From Oscillospiraceae bacterium (GTDB lineage Bacteria; Bacillota; Clostridia; Oscillospirales; Acutalibacteraceae): a DNA stretch of 64,000 bases. The stretch is from the NCBI GenBank assembly GCA_015065425.1, contig SVQH01000009.1:1-64000 (forward strand), in the 5' to 3' direction. Every line of letters begins with the position of its first letter. Position 1 is the stretch's first letter. Below the pieces are notes generated by a model, which was not told the DNA's origin, searched no databases, and saw nothing but the letters and a program-made list of their open reading frames with translations. Positions 24,536-33,872 of this stretch are shown piece after piece. Made by a program: the position numbers and the translations under genes.

Positions 24536-26212
24536 ATGCTGAAAACACTTGATATTAAAAACATAGCAATAATAGAAAAAGCCTCTGTGGAATTTTCACG
24601 GGGGCTTAATATCCTTACGGGTGAAACAGGTGCAGGTAAATCCATTCTTATAGACTCAATCAATGCCGTAACGGGAGAAAAAACTTCAAGAGAGCTTATC
24701 AGAACAGGAGAGGACAGCTCTGAAGTCAGTGCATTTTTTGAAAATATCTCAACTGAAATAATCAATAAACTAAATGAAAACGGGCTTCCCGTTGAAGATG
24801 ACGGAAGTCTTCTTCTTCAGAGGAAAATTTTCAGAGACGGAAAAAATTCCTGCAGAATAAACGGTGCTCCGGTTACTGTTTCCATGCTCAGAAGTATCGG
24901 AATGAATCTTATAAATATCCATGGACAGAGAGATTCACAGGCTCTTCTTGACAGCGAAAAGCATATAGATTTTCTTGACAGCGTTGCCGATGTAAGCGAT
25001 GAACTTGAAGAATTTAAGGACAGTTTTTCACAGCTTTTATCCGTAAACAGCGAGATAAAGGCATTGAGTCTTGATGCCGCTTATAAAGAGAGACAGACAG
25101 ACCTTCTTTCTTATCAGATTAATGAACTTGAAAAAGCACAGATATCGTCGGGTGAGAGGGCTGTCCTCATAAAGAAAAAGAATATTCTCAATAACAGTAA
25201 AAAGCTTTCCGGTGCACTCAACGGTGCTCTTACAGCCCTTTCGGGAGACGGAGAGTCCTTTGGTGCAGAAGGACTTATAAATTCGGCTGTATCATCAATT
25301 TCTTCGGTATCAACTCTTGCTAAAGGGCTTGATGCACTTGTTGAAAATCTCAATAATGCCGTGGCTTATATTGATGACTGTACTTCTCTTATAGATGATG
25401 TTTTAAGACAGCTTGAGGATATGGACGATAATATTGATGCCATTGAAGAACGGCTTGATTTGTTATACCGTCTTTCAAAAAAATACGGTGAAACGGAAGA
25501 GGAAATGCTCAGCTTTCTTGAAAAGGCAAAAGAGGAGCTTGACGGAATTACAAATTCCGATGAAAGACTTAATGAGCTTCGTGAAATGAAACAGAAGCTT
25601 CTTGAAACCTGTGAAAAAAATGCGGAAAAGCTCTCGGGCAAAAGAAAAAAAGCCGCAGAAAAGCTTTCAGCCTCCATAAAAGAAGAACTGTCATATCTTG
25701 ATATGCCCCATTGCAGATTTGAAGTCAGTATAATCCCTTGTGAAATGAATGAAAAAGGCAGTGACGGTGTTGAATTTCTTATCTCCGCAAACCCCGGAGA
25801 AGAACCGAAGCCTCTCGGAAAAGTCGCATCGGGCGGTGAGCTTTCAAGAATTATGCTTGCAATGAAAAATGTGCTCAATAAAGAAGGCGGTGTCAGTACC
25901 CTTATATTCGACGAGATAGATGCAGGTGTCAGCGGTTCTGCCGCAAAGAAAATCGCAGTAAAGCTGAAGGAAGTATCAAAAAGCTCACAGATACTCTGTA
26001 TAACTCATCTTTCTGCCATTGCCGCCTTTGCAGACAGTCATAAGTTTATTTATAAACAGGTATCTGACGGTAAAACATATACAAACATTAAAGAGCTTTC
26101 AGAGAAAGAAAGACCTTATGAACTTGCAAGAATGACTTACGGAAGTGAAGCCGATGATATACATATAAAAGCTTCGGAGAAGATGATTGAAGAAGCAGCA
26201 AAAGAAAAATAA
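24536..26212 (+). CDS. recN: DNA repair protein RecN
   Basis: 558 aa SMC-like ATPase. Walker A GETGAGKS near residue 34, long coiled-coil middle (about 150-370), then the ABC signature ASGGELSRIMLAM and Walker B STLIFDEIDAGVSG. It acts in double-strand break repair by tethering DNA ends. ATG 24536 is preferred to an in-frame TTG 6 bases earlier. It begins 2 bases after argR and ends the run; a terminator follows. Confidence 0.95.
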   Translation: MLKTLDIKNIAIIEKASVEFSRGLNILTGETGAGKSILIDSINAVTGEKTSRELIRTGEDSSEVSAFFENISTEIINKLNENGLPVEDDGSLLLQRKIFRDGKNSCRINGAPVTVSMLRSIGMNLINIHGQRDSQALLDSEKHIDFLDSVADVSDELEEFKDSFSQLLSVNSEIKALSLDAAYKERQTDLLSYQINELEKAQISSGERAVLIKKKNILNNSKKLSGALNGALTALSGDGESFGAEGLINSAVSSISSVSTLAKGLDALVENLNNAVAYIDDCTSLIDDVLRQLEDMDDNIDAIEERLDLLYRLSKKYGETEEEMLSFLEKAKEELDGITNSDERLNELREMKQKLLETCEKNAEKLSGKRKKAAEKLSASIKEELSYLDMPHCRFEVSIIPCEMNEKGSDGVEFLISANPGEEPKPLGKVASGGELSRIMLAMKNVLNKEGGVSTLIFDEIDAGVSGSAAKKIAVKLKEVSKSSQILCITHLSAIAAFADSHKFIYKQVSDGKTYTNIKELSEKERPYELARMTYGSEADDIHIKASEKMIEEAAKEK

Positions 26213-26222
26213 ACTCAAAATA

Positions 26223-26250
26223 AACACGGTAAAATTCATGCCGTGTTTTG
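26223..26250 (+). terminator. Rho-independent terminator after recN
   Basis: 7-bp stem AACACGG/CCGTGTT, 11-base loop and TTTT. Closes the nusB-recN run. Confidence 0.75.
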
Positions 26251-26431
26251 CTTCTATATGAATATGTAAATTGGATATAATTATTAAATGCATTGTTGAA
26301 AATATTGTTAAAAGTGCAATAAAACTTTGTTGAAAAATTATTAAAATTTTGTATTCCATTTTTTTCTGTTAAGTGATATAATTTCCCTATAATAGTATAA
26401 CTATTACTATATCTACGAAAGGATGATTTAA

Positions 26432-29400
26432 GTGAAGAAAAAATTCAGAAAACCCTCGCAGATTTTAGCAGTAATACTCTCCGTGCTTATGATTTTAAGC
26501 GTTTTACCCGTAATGTCCTCTGCAGCGTATGCCGTTGAGTATTATTACCCTGAAGGAACAACGTTTGTTTCTGAAATTGCTTTTGCCCATACAGGTTATT
26601 GGGGTGTTGTTAATCTTAACAGCACAAAGAAGAAGCTTACAGATGCAGGCTATTCTGCATTGGACTGGGACTTTAACGACGGTTGCGGTACAGGCTCCGA
26701 CTGGATCGCAGGCGGTTGGAAAACAACCACCGATGTTTCAAGAGCTCTGCGTGATATCAAATTCAGAGTTGCTGATGACGGCAGTGCTCCTCAGTCTTAT
26801 AATCTTACCGTTAACGGCAGAACTGTAACATATTATCTTGTAGGCGGTTCTTATGAACCAAACAGCTCGGGTATAAGTGACGGCGGCGTTGTTGACCTTA
26901 ACAGCAAAGCCGGCGGTAAATATATCCATGCTTATGTTACCCGTGACCCTAATGCAGGTCCTCCCATTACAGGTATCTATTTTAATGACCAGTCATCAAG
27001 AAGCGGTTGCACGACCTGTACAAAGCTTAATGCAACAGGCACAAAGGCTGAACTTAATGAAGGTGCCGGCGGAAGTGACCTTTATATGCACTATTCGCAT
27101 AATTCTACACAAGTAAGCACTGCAAATCTCAGAAGCATATATCCTTTGGCAGCAAATATGGTTCCCAACAGAACCAATTATACATCTGCAACCTATGCAC
27201 CTTTGCAGACTGCTTACAATAATGCAAAGCCCATTATTGAAACATTTGATGCTTACGGTGCGGCTTCCATTACACAGGCTACAATAAATTCTGCATACAA
27301 TGCTCTTTACAATGCTGTTTATAATGCAGAAACCAATGTATATTTCAATGCATCAAATAACGGCGGTACAACCTCAGCGAATGCCACAACCGTTAAAATC
27401 GGACCTAATTCCACTTATAATTTTAATGTTTCCTCTTACACTGCAACAAAAGGTAATTGGAATTTCCTCGGTTGGAATACAAATAAGGATGCAACAACAG
27501 GCTCCAAGACCACTGTTACAATAGGCTTTAATAACACTCTTTATGCAATTTTCGGCAAGGATGTTACCACAAGCTTCAAGTACCTTCAGAATGACGGTAC
27601 GGTTAAGACCGAAGCAGGAGCCGGTACAATCTACAATACAGCTATTCAGGCTGATGTAGCTACTCCCGCAGCAGGTAATGTATCTTATAATAACGATGCT
27701 CTTACATTCCTCGGCTGGCGTGACGATGCTACAGCAGGTGTTGCAGAATTTACAGGCACTGTTCCCGTAAAGGACGGTATCACTTATATCTTCCGTGCAG
27801 TTTATTCAGCTCCCGTAACAGTATCCTTTGACAATAACGGTCACGGCACTGCTGCTCCCGCTGCTATTACCGGTACGAAGTACTACAATGCGGACGATAC
27901 AGTAGTTGAAGGTTCTGCAAACTTTACACTTCCCTCTGATGTTCTCACAGAAACAGGCTACGGTTTCCTCGGCTGGTCCGAAGATAAAGACGCAACAGTG
28001 GCTACTTATGCTCCCGGTGCCGCTATGAACGGTATCAAGGAGGACACAACTCTTTATGCTGTATGGTCACAGAATACTTACCCCGTAGTATTCAAAAACT
28101 ATGACGGTGAAGTTCTTCAGAATACAGAGGTACTCTTCGGTGAGATGCCCGAATATCTCGGCGAAACTCCCGTAAAGGAAGGTACAGTTGATACCAAGTG
28201 GGTATTTGACGGTTGGGATAAAGAATTTACAGCTGTTACAGATGCTCAGGAATATGTTGCAACCTTCCATTCCGAAACAGCCGATTATCTCGTTCAGTTC
28301 GTAAACGAAGACGGCACAGTTCTTCAGGAATCAATGGTAGATTATCTCGGTATGCCCGAATATCTGGGCGAAACTCCCGAGAAGGCTGCAGATGCACAAT
28401 ATACTTACACATTTGCAGGCTGGGATAAGGAATTGACACAGGTTGAAGGTGCACAGGTTTACACAGCAACATATTCAACCACTCTCAATTCCTATAAGGT
28501 TCAGTTTGTAAACGAAGACGGTACAGTTCTTCAGGAAGAAATACTTGAATACGGCACAACACCTTCCTATAAGGGTGAAACTCCCGAAAAGGAAGAAGAC
28601 GCACAGTTTGTTTATACATTTGACAAGTGGGACAAAGCAATAGTTGAAGTTACGGGTGAAGCAGTTTATACTGCAACTTATAAGACAACAACTAAGTCTT
28701 ATGAAATCAAGTTCGTAAACCACGACGGTGCAGAGCTTTATAAGGTTACTGTTGAATACGGCGAGATTCCCGAATATAAGGGAACAGAACCCAAGAAGGA
28801 AGCAGACCTTAAGTATGTTTATTCTTTCATCGGTTGGGACCCCGAAATTGCTCCCGTAACAGGTGAAACAACATACACGGCTCAGTTCCAGGGAGATGCA
28901 AAGAAGGTTATCGTAACATTCTTCAACTACGACGGAAATGTTCTTGAATCAAAGTTCGTTGAATACGATACAGTTCCCACTTATACAGGCAAGGAACCCA
29001 CAAGAAAGGCAACAGCAGAATTTACTTATATCTTCACAGGCTGGGATAAGGAATTTGAGGCTGTTACTGAAATAACAGAATATTATGCACAGTATGATGC
29101 AGTAAAGAATACTTACACGGTTGAGTTCGTAAACTGGGACGGTGAAGTTCTTCAGAGCGAAGTTCTTGAATACGGTTCTGATGTAGAATTTAAGGCTGAA
29201 GTTCCCACAAAGCCCACCGATAACTATGTATACAAATTCAAGGGTTGGGATATCGCGATATCCAAGGTAACAGGCGATGCTACATATACAGCAGTATATG
29301 AAAAGCTCGATACTGCCTATACAGTTAAGTTCCTTGATGCCGACGGTACAGTTCTTCAGGAAAAGATTTATTCACCCGGTGATACCCCCGTTTATGAAGG

Positions 29401-29884
29401 TACCACTCCCGAAAAGTCTTATGACAACGGCTATCACTATGAATTCAGCGGCTGGAACAAGGAAATTGTTGCAGTAGTTGAAAACACAACGTATGTAGCT
29501 GTTTATGCTGCAGCTGCTCATGAATTCGGTGAAGGTACAGTTATATCTGCTCCCACATGCACAGAAGACGGAAATAATGAATATGCTTGTGAGTGTGGTT
29601 ATACTTATGAAATAACCGATCCTGCATTCGGTCACTCCTATGAATATGTAATCGAAGGCGATAATGCTTACAAAGTATGCCCCGTCTGCGAAGACAAAAT
29701 AGAAGTTCCCATGGAAGAAGCTGAAGAGGTTCTCGGTAAGGCTGAAGAAGAAGCAAACAAGTACTGTAAGTACTGCGGAAAGTATCACTATAAGTATATT
29801 TTCCCCGATCTTGGATTTATCTCCTGTCTCATTTCAAGAATATTCACATTCTTTGCTGAGCTTTTTGCAGGTAATTTACTTTAA
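26432..29884 (+). CDS. large secreted repeat protein (InlB B-repeat/Flg_new-like)
   Basis: 1150 aa with a signal peptide (KPSQILAVILSVLMILSVLPVMSSAAYA, cut near residue 36). A unique N-terminal part to about 290 is followed by three divergent InlB-type repeats with FLGWxxxKDATT motifs, then seven tandem repeats of about 66 aa (28076-29514) each built as FVNxDGxVLQ...YxGETPxK...FxGWDKE...YTATY. After these come CxxC pairs (CECGY; CPVCEDK; CKYCGKYH) and a hydrophobic tail (FISCLISRIFTFFAELF). Such repeats form extended beta stalks of adhesins. GTG start at 26432 behind AAAGGA. No LPXTG motif is present; the tail may anchor it, by inference. Confidence 0.85.
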   Translation: MKKKFRKPSQILAVILSVLMILSVLPVMSSAAYAVEYYYPEGTTFVSEIAFAHTGYWGVVNLNSTKKKLTDAGYSALDWDFNDGCGTGSDWIAGGWKTTTDVSRALRDIKFRVADDGSAPQSYNLTVNGRTVTYYLVGGSYEPNSSGISDGGVVDLNSKAGGKYIHAYVTRDPNAGPPITGIYFNDQSSRSGCTTCTKLNATGTKAELNEGAGGSDLYMHYSHNSTQVSTANLRSIYPLAANMVPNRTNYTSATYAPLQTAYNNAKPIIETFDAYGAASITQATINSAYNALYNAVYNAETNVYFNASNNGGTTSANATTVKIGPNSTYNFNVSSYTATKGNWNFLGWNTNKDATTGSKTTVTIGFNNTLYAIFGKDVTTSFKYLQNDGTVKTEAGAGTIYNTAIQADVATPAAGNVSYNNDALTFLGWRDDATAGVAEFTGTVPVKDGITYIFRAVYSAPVTVSFDNNGHGTAAPAAITGTKYYNADDTVVEGSANFTLPSDVLTETGYGFLGWSEDKDATVATYAPGAAMNGIKEDTTLYAVWSQNTYPVVFKNYDGEVLQNTEVLFGEMPEYLGETPVKEGTVDTKWVFDGWDKEFTAVTDAQEYVATFHSETADYLVQFVNEDGTVLQESMVDYLGMPEYLGETPEKAADAQYTYTFAGWDKELTQVEGAQVYTATYSTTLNSYKVQFVNEDGTVLQEEILEYGTTPSYKGETPEKEEDAQFVYTFDKWDKAIVEVTGEAVYTATYKTTTKSYEIKFVNHDGAELYKVTVEYGEIPEYKGTEPKKEADLKYVYSFIGWDPEIAPVTGETTYTAQFQGDAKKVIVTFFNYDGNVLESKFVEYDTVPTYTGKEPTRKATAEFTYIFTGWDKEFEAVTEITEYYAQYDAVKNTYTVEFVNWDGEVLQSEVLEYGSDVEFKAEVPTKPTDNYVYKFKGWDIAISKVTGDATYTAVYEKLDTAYTVKFLDADGTVLQEKIYSPGDTPVYEGTTPEKSYDNGYHYEFSGWNKEIVAVVENTTYVAVYAAAAHEFGEGTVISAPTCTEDGNNEYACECGYTYEITDPAFGHSYEYVIEGDNAYKVCPVCEDKIEVPMEEAEEVLGKAEEEANKYCKYCGKYHYKYIFPDLGFISCLISRIFTFFAELFAGNLL
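28076..29514 (+). repeat. seven tandem ~198-bp coding repeats
   Basis: Within the surface-protein gene, units start with codons for a hydrophobic-aromatic run followed by FVNxDGxVLQ. Units 2 and 3 are most alike (shared VQFVNEDGTVLQE), units 1, 5 and 7 most divergent, so the block grew by duplication and then drifted. Confidence 0.85.
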
Positions 29885-29895
29885 TATTTAATTTC

Positions 29896-29926
29896 AAAGG
29901 GCAGACACTGCGGTGTCTGCCTTTTA
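29896..29926 (+). terminator. Rho-independent terminator
   Basis: Long perfect stem AAAGGCAGACAC-type (GCAGACAC/GTGTCTGC with flanking AAAGG/CCTTT), TGCG loop, short T run. Ends the surface-protein gene. Confidence 0.85.
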
Positions 29927-29930
29927 TTGG

Positions 29931-29959
29931 TTGACAATGTTTTTTACAGGTAATATAAT
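29931..29959 (+). promoter_or_regulatory. SigA-type promoter for the 30011-33117 genes
   Basis: TTGACA (29931-29936), 17-bp spacer, TATAAT (29954-29959): a perfect consensus promoter. Confidence 0.9.
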
Positions 29960-30010
29960 ATATGCAAAAGAGTGCTGAGCCCGATATTCTCAGAAAAAGG
30001 AGGGTAATCA

Positions 30011-30484
30011 ATGAAACTGTGTATAAGACAAAAGGTGTTTTCCTTCGGTGATAAATTCAATGTCTACGATGAATACGGAGAAGTAAAATTTACTGTATGG
30101 GGTGAAATTTTTTCCTTCGGAAAAAAACTTCATGTTGAAGACCGATACGGCAGAGAAGTTATATTCATTTCACAGCGTATTTTTACCTTTAAGCCGAAGT
30201 TTGAACTTTCAATAATCGGAAATGATACAGTTGAAATTGTAAAGGAAATAACCTTTTTCCGCCATGAATACTCAATTCCTGCATGGAATGTAAAAATACA
30301 CGGAAATTTCTTGGCACATGACTACAGTGTTTCACTTGATTGCAGTGAAATTGCTTTTGTATCAAAGGAATGGCTGACATGGGGAGATACTTATGTTATT
30401 GATATCCCCGACCCTTCGCACGAGCTTCTTTCTTTAGCTTGCGTACTTGTAGTAGATTGTTGTATGGAGAGTAATAATGATTGA
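30011..30484 (+). CDS. LURP-one-related (LOR/YxjI-like) family protein
   Basis: 157 aa, no signal or membrane segment. Repeated beta-hairpin pattern (KFNVYDEYGEVKFTVWGEIFSFGKKLHVEDRYGREV) is that of the tubby-like LOR fold. The biochemical role of bacterial members is not established. GGAGG precedes the start. Its last codons overlap the next gene by 8 bases, so it is co-translated with the metallophosphoesterase. Confidence 0.8.
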   Translation: MKLCIRQKVFSFGDKFNVYDEYGEVKFTVWGEIFSFGKKLHVEDRYGREVIFISQRIFTFKPKFELSIIGNDTVEIVKEITFFRHEYSIPAWNVKIHGNFLAHDYSVSLDCSEIAFVSKEWLTWGDTYVIDIPDPSHELLSLACVLVVDCCMESNND

Positions 30485-31640
30485 TAAAAAACTGAAATTC
30501 AACAGTGACGGAAAATTTATTATTATGCAGGTTTCTGATGCTCAGGACCTTCAATTTGTCCGTCACACAATGATAAGAATGCTTAATAAGGCTTATGATA
30601 CCGTGTGTCCTGACCTTGTCGTTTTTACGGGAGACAATATTCTCGGAAATCATTTAAGGGATGCAAGGTTTGGTTCAAAACATGTCATACACACAAAAGA
30701 GGAAGAATATGAGAGAATGAAAACAGCCATCTCACATATCTGTCGCCCCCTTGAAAAGCGGAGAATTCCGTTTACCATGATTTACGGAAATCATGACGAT
30801 GTAAATGAAATAACAAAAGAAGAACAGGCTGATATTTACCGTTCATATTCCATGTGCATAGGACTTGATAATCCCGATAAAAGTGTTGATGTTGATACTT
30901 TTGATTTACCTGTATATTCTTCAGACGGTGTGAATAAGGTTTTCAACCTCTGGATGATAGATTCCGCATGGTATGATAAAAAAGAGAATAAATGCCATGA
31001 AGCAGTAAAGAAGGAGACTGTTGACTGGTATATAAAGAGGAGCAATGAACTCAAAGAGGAAAACGGCGGTGAAATTTTACCCTCACTTATGTTTCAGCAT
31101 ATTCCCATGCCCGAAAGCACAGCACTTCTTATAGATTGTGAAAAAGATGATCCTCTTGCAGTTCCTTTCTTCCGTAAGGGTGAAAAGGAGAGATATGTAA
31201 AACTCGACCCCGAAAAAGCAGAAGGCTTCCTTAATGAACCCATTACCCCTTGTGAAGAAAATTACGGACAGCTTGAGGCTCTGAAAAAACAGGGGGATGT
31301 AAAAGCTGTTGTATACGGACATGATCACACCAATAATTTTATAGGTGAACATGACGGTATCACAATAATTCAGTCATCTGCCGCTTCCTTCAGATGCTAC
31401 GGCAACCGCCTGAGAGGGGTAAGAGTTTTTGAACTGAATGAAGATACCCCCGAAGAAATCAGTACATATTTTCTTACTTATGATGATTTGGGTGGTTCCT
31501 CGCTTCCCGGTCGTCTGGCTTACATCTGGGATGCTGACGGCTGCGGAAAGCAAAAAGCAGCTCTTATTGCGGGAACCGCGGCAGGTACTGCTTTAGCAAG
31601 TGCGGCAGCTTATTATATCAGGAGGAAGAAAAATGGATAA
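30477..31640 (+). CDS. calcineurin-like metallophosphoesterase with C-terminal membrane anchor
   Basis: 387 aa. Metal-binding motifs in order: VSDAQDLQ (D-x-Q variant of DxH), VFTGDN, YGNHDD near residue 103, FQHIPMP and GHDHTNNF near 282. A C-terminal helix of Gly/Ala (AGTAAGTALASAAAYY) followed by RRKK looks like a tail anchor. Substrate unknown; such enzymes cleave phosphodiesters or phosphate monoesters with two metals. A decayed relative lies at 34921-35381, and a second intact one at 32197. Confidence 0.85.
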   Translation: MIDKKLKFNSDGKFIIMQVSDAQDLQFVRHTMIRMLNKAYDTVCPDLVVFTGDNILGNHLRDARFGSKHVIHTKEEEYERMKTAISHICRPLEKRRIPFTMIYGNHDDVNEITKEEQADIYRSYSMCIGLDNPDKSVDVDTFDLPVYSSDGVNKVFNLWMIDSAWYDKKENKCHEAVKKETVDWYIKRSNELKEENGGEILPSLMFQHIPMPESTALLIDCEKDDPLAVPFFRKGEKERYVKLDPEKAEGFLNEPITPCEENYGQLEALKKQGDVKAVVYGHDHTNNFIGEHDGITIIQSSAASFRCYGNRLRGVRVFELNEDTPEEISTYFLTYDDLGGSSLPGRLAYIWDADGCGKQKAALIAGTAAGTALASAAAYYIRRKKNG

Positions 31641-32178
31641 TCTTACAGAAAAACAGGTTTCATCTGTCGGTATTTATAAAGGTAAAATACTCGACGTATT
31701 CTGTGATGAGGTGCTTTTGCCGAACGGTCATACATCCACAAGAGAATATATAAAGCATGTAGGTGCTGCTTGTGTTGTTCCCGTTGATGATGACGGGAAT
31801 GTAATTGTTGAAAAACAGTTCAGATATCCGTTCAATAAAGTTCTTACGGAGATTCCCGCAGGAAAACTTGATTCAAAGGAAGAGCCTCATCTTGATGCCG
31901 CTTTAAGAGAACTCAGAGAGGAAACGGGCTATACAGCTGAAAACATGATATACCTCGGTGAATATTATCCTACCTGTGCGTATTCCGATGAAGTTATACA
32001 CATGTACCTTGCTACAGGTCTTGTAAAAGGAGAGCAGAAGCTTGATGAGGATGAGTTTGTAGGTGTAGAAAAAATACATCTTGAAAAACTTGTCGAAGAA
32101 ATAATGCAAGGAAATATTCCTGACGGCAAAACACAGACCGCAATACTCAAAGCGTATTATTATCTGAAAAATAATTAA
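31633..32178 (+). CDS. NUDIX hydrolase, ADP-ribose pyrophosphatase type
   Basis: 181 aa from ATG 31633 behind AGGAGGAAG. The NUDIX box is visible as GKLDSKEEPHLDAALRELREETGY, where the REx2EExG catalytic core is intact. The N-terminal VGIYKGKILDVFCDEVLLPNG is typical of ADP-ribose pyrophosphatases (NudF type), which split ADP-ribose into AMP and ribose-5-phosphate. Overlaps the preceding gene by 8 bases. Confidence 0.9.
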   Translation: MDNLTEKQVSSVGIYKGKILDVFCDEVLLPNGHTSTREYIKHVGAACVVPVDDDGNVIVEKQFRYPFNKVLTEIPAGKLDSKEEPHLDAALRELREETGYTAENMIYLGEYYPTCAYSDEVIHMYLATGLVKGEQKLDEDEFVGVEKIHLEKLVEEIMQGNIPDGKTQTAILKAYYYLKNN

Positions 32179-32196
32179 AAGAAAAGAGGAGTAATT

Positions 32197-33117
32197 ATGT
32201 CAATTATTTATACTATGTTGAAGGTTATTTCTGTTGTTATAACTGCCGCTGCAATGATGTTTTTCTATCCAAACGATGCTGAAACTCACTCTGTAAAAGA
32301 TAAAGAAAATATAAGTCTTAATTTCAGTGTTTTATCCGATGCGCATATTGAGGGTAACAATCCCGAAACATATAAGAACTTTACAAAAATTCTTTACGAT
32401 GTTAAAAATACCGATACAAAAAATGATGCCCTTGTTATGCTCGGTGACAATACCATGAACGGTCAGCATATCGAAAGCATCTTCTTTTACGGACTTGAAA
32501 AGGTCATAGCTCCCGCTGATAAAATAATAAATGTCATGGGTAATCATGACACAGGCAACGGAAATGATGTCTATGATGAATGTCTCTCCAAATTTATTGG
32601 TTATAACAATGCGTTTTTTGATGCCGATATTGATGAACCTTATTTTTACGATATTGTAAACGGCTATTATTTCATAACCCTCGGAAGTGAAGAGGACGGT
32701 GTTGACTATTGTCACATGTCTCTTACTCAGTATGAATGGCTTGAAGACCTTCTCAATGAAGCCGCTGGTCAGGGTAAGCCGGTGTTCGTTTTTAATCATC
32801 ATCCCTATTACCTTATTGACTGCGAAAAATCAGTCAGTACTCTTCTCAATTCTTATGATGATATTTTCTATTTTTACGGTCACACCCACTGGCCCATAAA
32901 TAATTATGATACATTTACCGACCACGGAAATTATGTGTCGGTCAATCTGCCAAGATGTACAGATATACTTACTGAAGATGGCGATGAAACAGACGATTAT
33001 TCAGGTGTCGGATTGCAGGTAGAAGTATATGAAGATGAAGTTGTTCTCAGAATGAGAAATTTCTATGACGGCGGTTGGCTCGAAGAATATGAAAGAACAT
33101 ATTCACTTGCTGAGTGA
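32197..33117 (+). CDS. exported or membrane-anchored calcineurin-like metallophosphoesterase
   Basis: 306 aa. One N-terminal hydrophobic segment (about 5-23), then the phosphoesterase motifs SDAHIEG, LGDNTMNG, VMGNHDTGN near residue 112, FNHHPYYL and YGHTHWP. All metal ligands of the family are present. Related in type to the gene at 30477 but only distantly similar. RBS AGAGGAG. It ends the unit before a strong terminator. Confidence 0.85.
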   Translation: MSIIYTMLKVISVVITAAAMMFFYPNDAETHSVKDKENISLNFSVLSDAHIEGNNPETYKNFTKILYDVKNTDTKNDALVMLGDNTMNGQHIESIFFYGLEKVIAPADKIINVMGNHDTGNGNDVYDECLSKFIGYNNAFFDADIDEPYFYDIVNGYYFITLGSEEDGVDYCHMSLTQYEWLEDLLNEAAGQGKPVFVFNHHPYYLIDCEKSVSTLLNSYDDIFYFYGHTHWPINNYDTFTDHGNYVSVNLPRCTDILTEDGDETDDYSGVGLQVEVYEDEVVLRMRNFYDGGWLEEYERTYSLAE

Positions 33118-33148
33118 AACACTGTAATTAATTAACAACAAAAACAAG

Positions 33149-33190
33149 GCTCAGGTTACCCGAAAAGTAACCTGAGCTCGTTTTATTTTA
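33149..33190. terminator. terminator between convergent genes
   Basis: 11-bp perfect stem GCTCAGGTTAC/GTAACCTGAGC, then TCGTTTTATTTT; A-rich on the other side. Confidence 0.85.
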
Positions 33191-33192
33191 AT

Positions 33193-33705
33193 TTATGCTT
33201 CTTCTTTTTTGTACTTATTTGCAAGAGTAACATATCCCATTGCGTTCATTTTGTTTCCCATTATCTGCTGAGGGGATAACTCTTTTATTATCGTTGCGGG
33301 AATACCTGCAACAAGAGAATTGGGAGGAACTTGGGTTTTTGCCGTAACTACCGCACCTGCGGCAACGATGGAATTTTCACCGATTACTGCACCGTCAAGA
33401 ACCACACTTCCCATGCCAACAAGAACATTGTCTCCTATTGTTGCACCGTGCACAAGAGCATTGTGACCTACCGTGACACCGTTTCCGATAACTGCAGGGT
33501 CTTTCATTCCCACATGAACGGTTGCGTTGTCCTGAATGTTGGAATTTTCGCCTATTGTGATTTTACACATATCTCCTCTTAATACAGCCGAATACCATAC
33601 TGAACTGCCTTTTCCTACAGTAACATCGCCTATTACGGATGCATTTTCTGCAATGAACGCACTTTCGTCAATTACGGGTGTTTTTCCTGAAAATGTTTTT
33701 AGCAT
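33193..33705 (-). CDS. gamma-carbonic anhydrase-like hexapeptide-repeat protein
   Basis: 170 aa. Left-handed beta-helix hexapeptides throughout (VIGDVTVGKGSSVWYSAVLRGD; NIQDNATVHV; VGHNALVHGATIGDNVLVGMGSVV). Zinc-ligand histidines of gamma-carbonic anhydrases are visible in VHVG, GHNALVHG. Proteins of this YrdA/PaaY type are often carbonic anhydrases or related; activity cannot be claimed. Monocistronic, with AAGGGGAATA before the start. Confidence 0.88.
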   Translation of the reverse strand: MLKTFSGKTPVIDESAFIAENASVIGDVTVGKGSSVWYSAVLRGDMCKITIGENSNIQDNATVHVGMKDPAVIGNGVTVGHNALVHGATIGDNVLVGMGSVVLDGAVIGENSIVAAGAVVTAKTQVPPNSLVAGIPATIIKELSPQQIMGNKMNAMGYVTLANKYKKEEA

Positions 33706-33803
33706 AATTATTCCCCTTTATTGTTTTTCTTAATTTTACCATATTTGCCCTATAGAATCAATAATACAAATTCTGTTGTAATGTGGGAAATAACTCAAAA
33801 ATA

Positions 33804-33832
33804 TTGACTTATGCTTGTTTTTATTCTATTAT
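33804..33832 (+). promoter_or_regulatory. SigA-type promoter of the ketopantoate-reductase-like gene
   Basis: TTGACT (33804-33809), 17-bp spacer, TATTAT (33827-33832), 40 bases before the start. Confidence 0.75.
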
Positions 33833-33872
33833 TATATTAATATTTTTATTAATATTTATGGAGGAAGTTATA

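Noticed and set aside
26529-26828. Extra plus-strand frames inside the surface-protein gene
   Set aside because: They are out-of-frame shadows; the 1150-codon frame has a signal peptide and ordered repeats.
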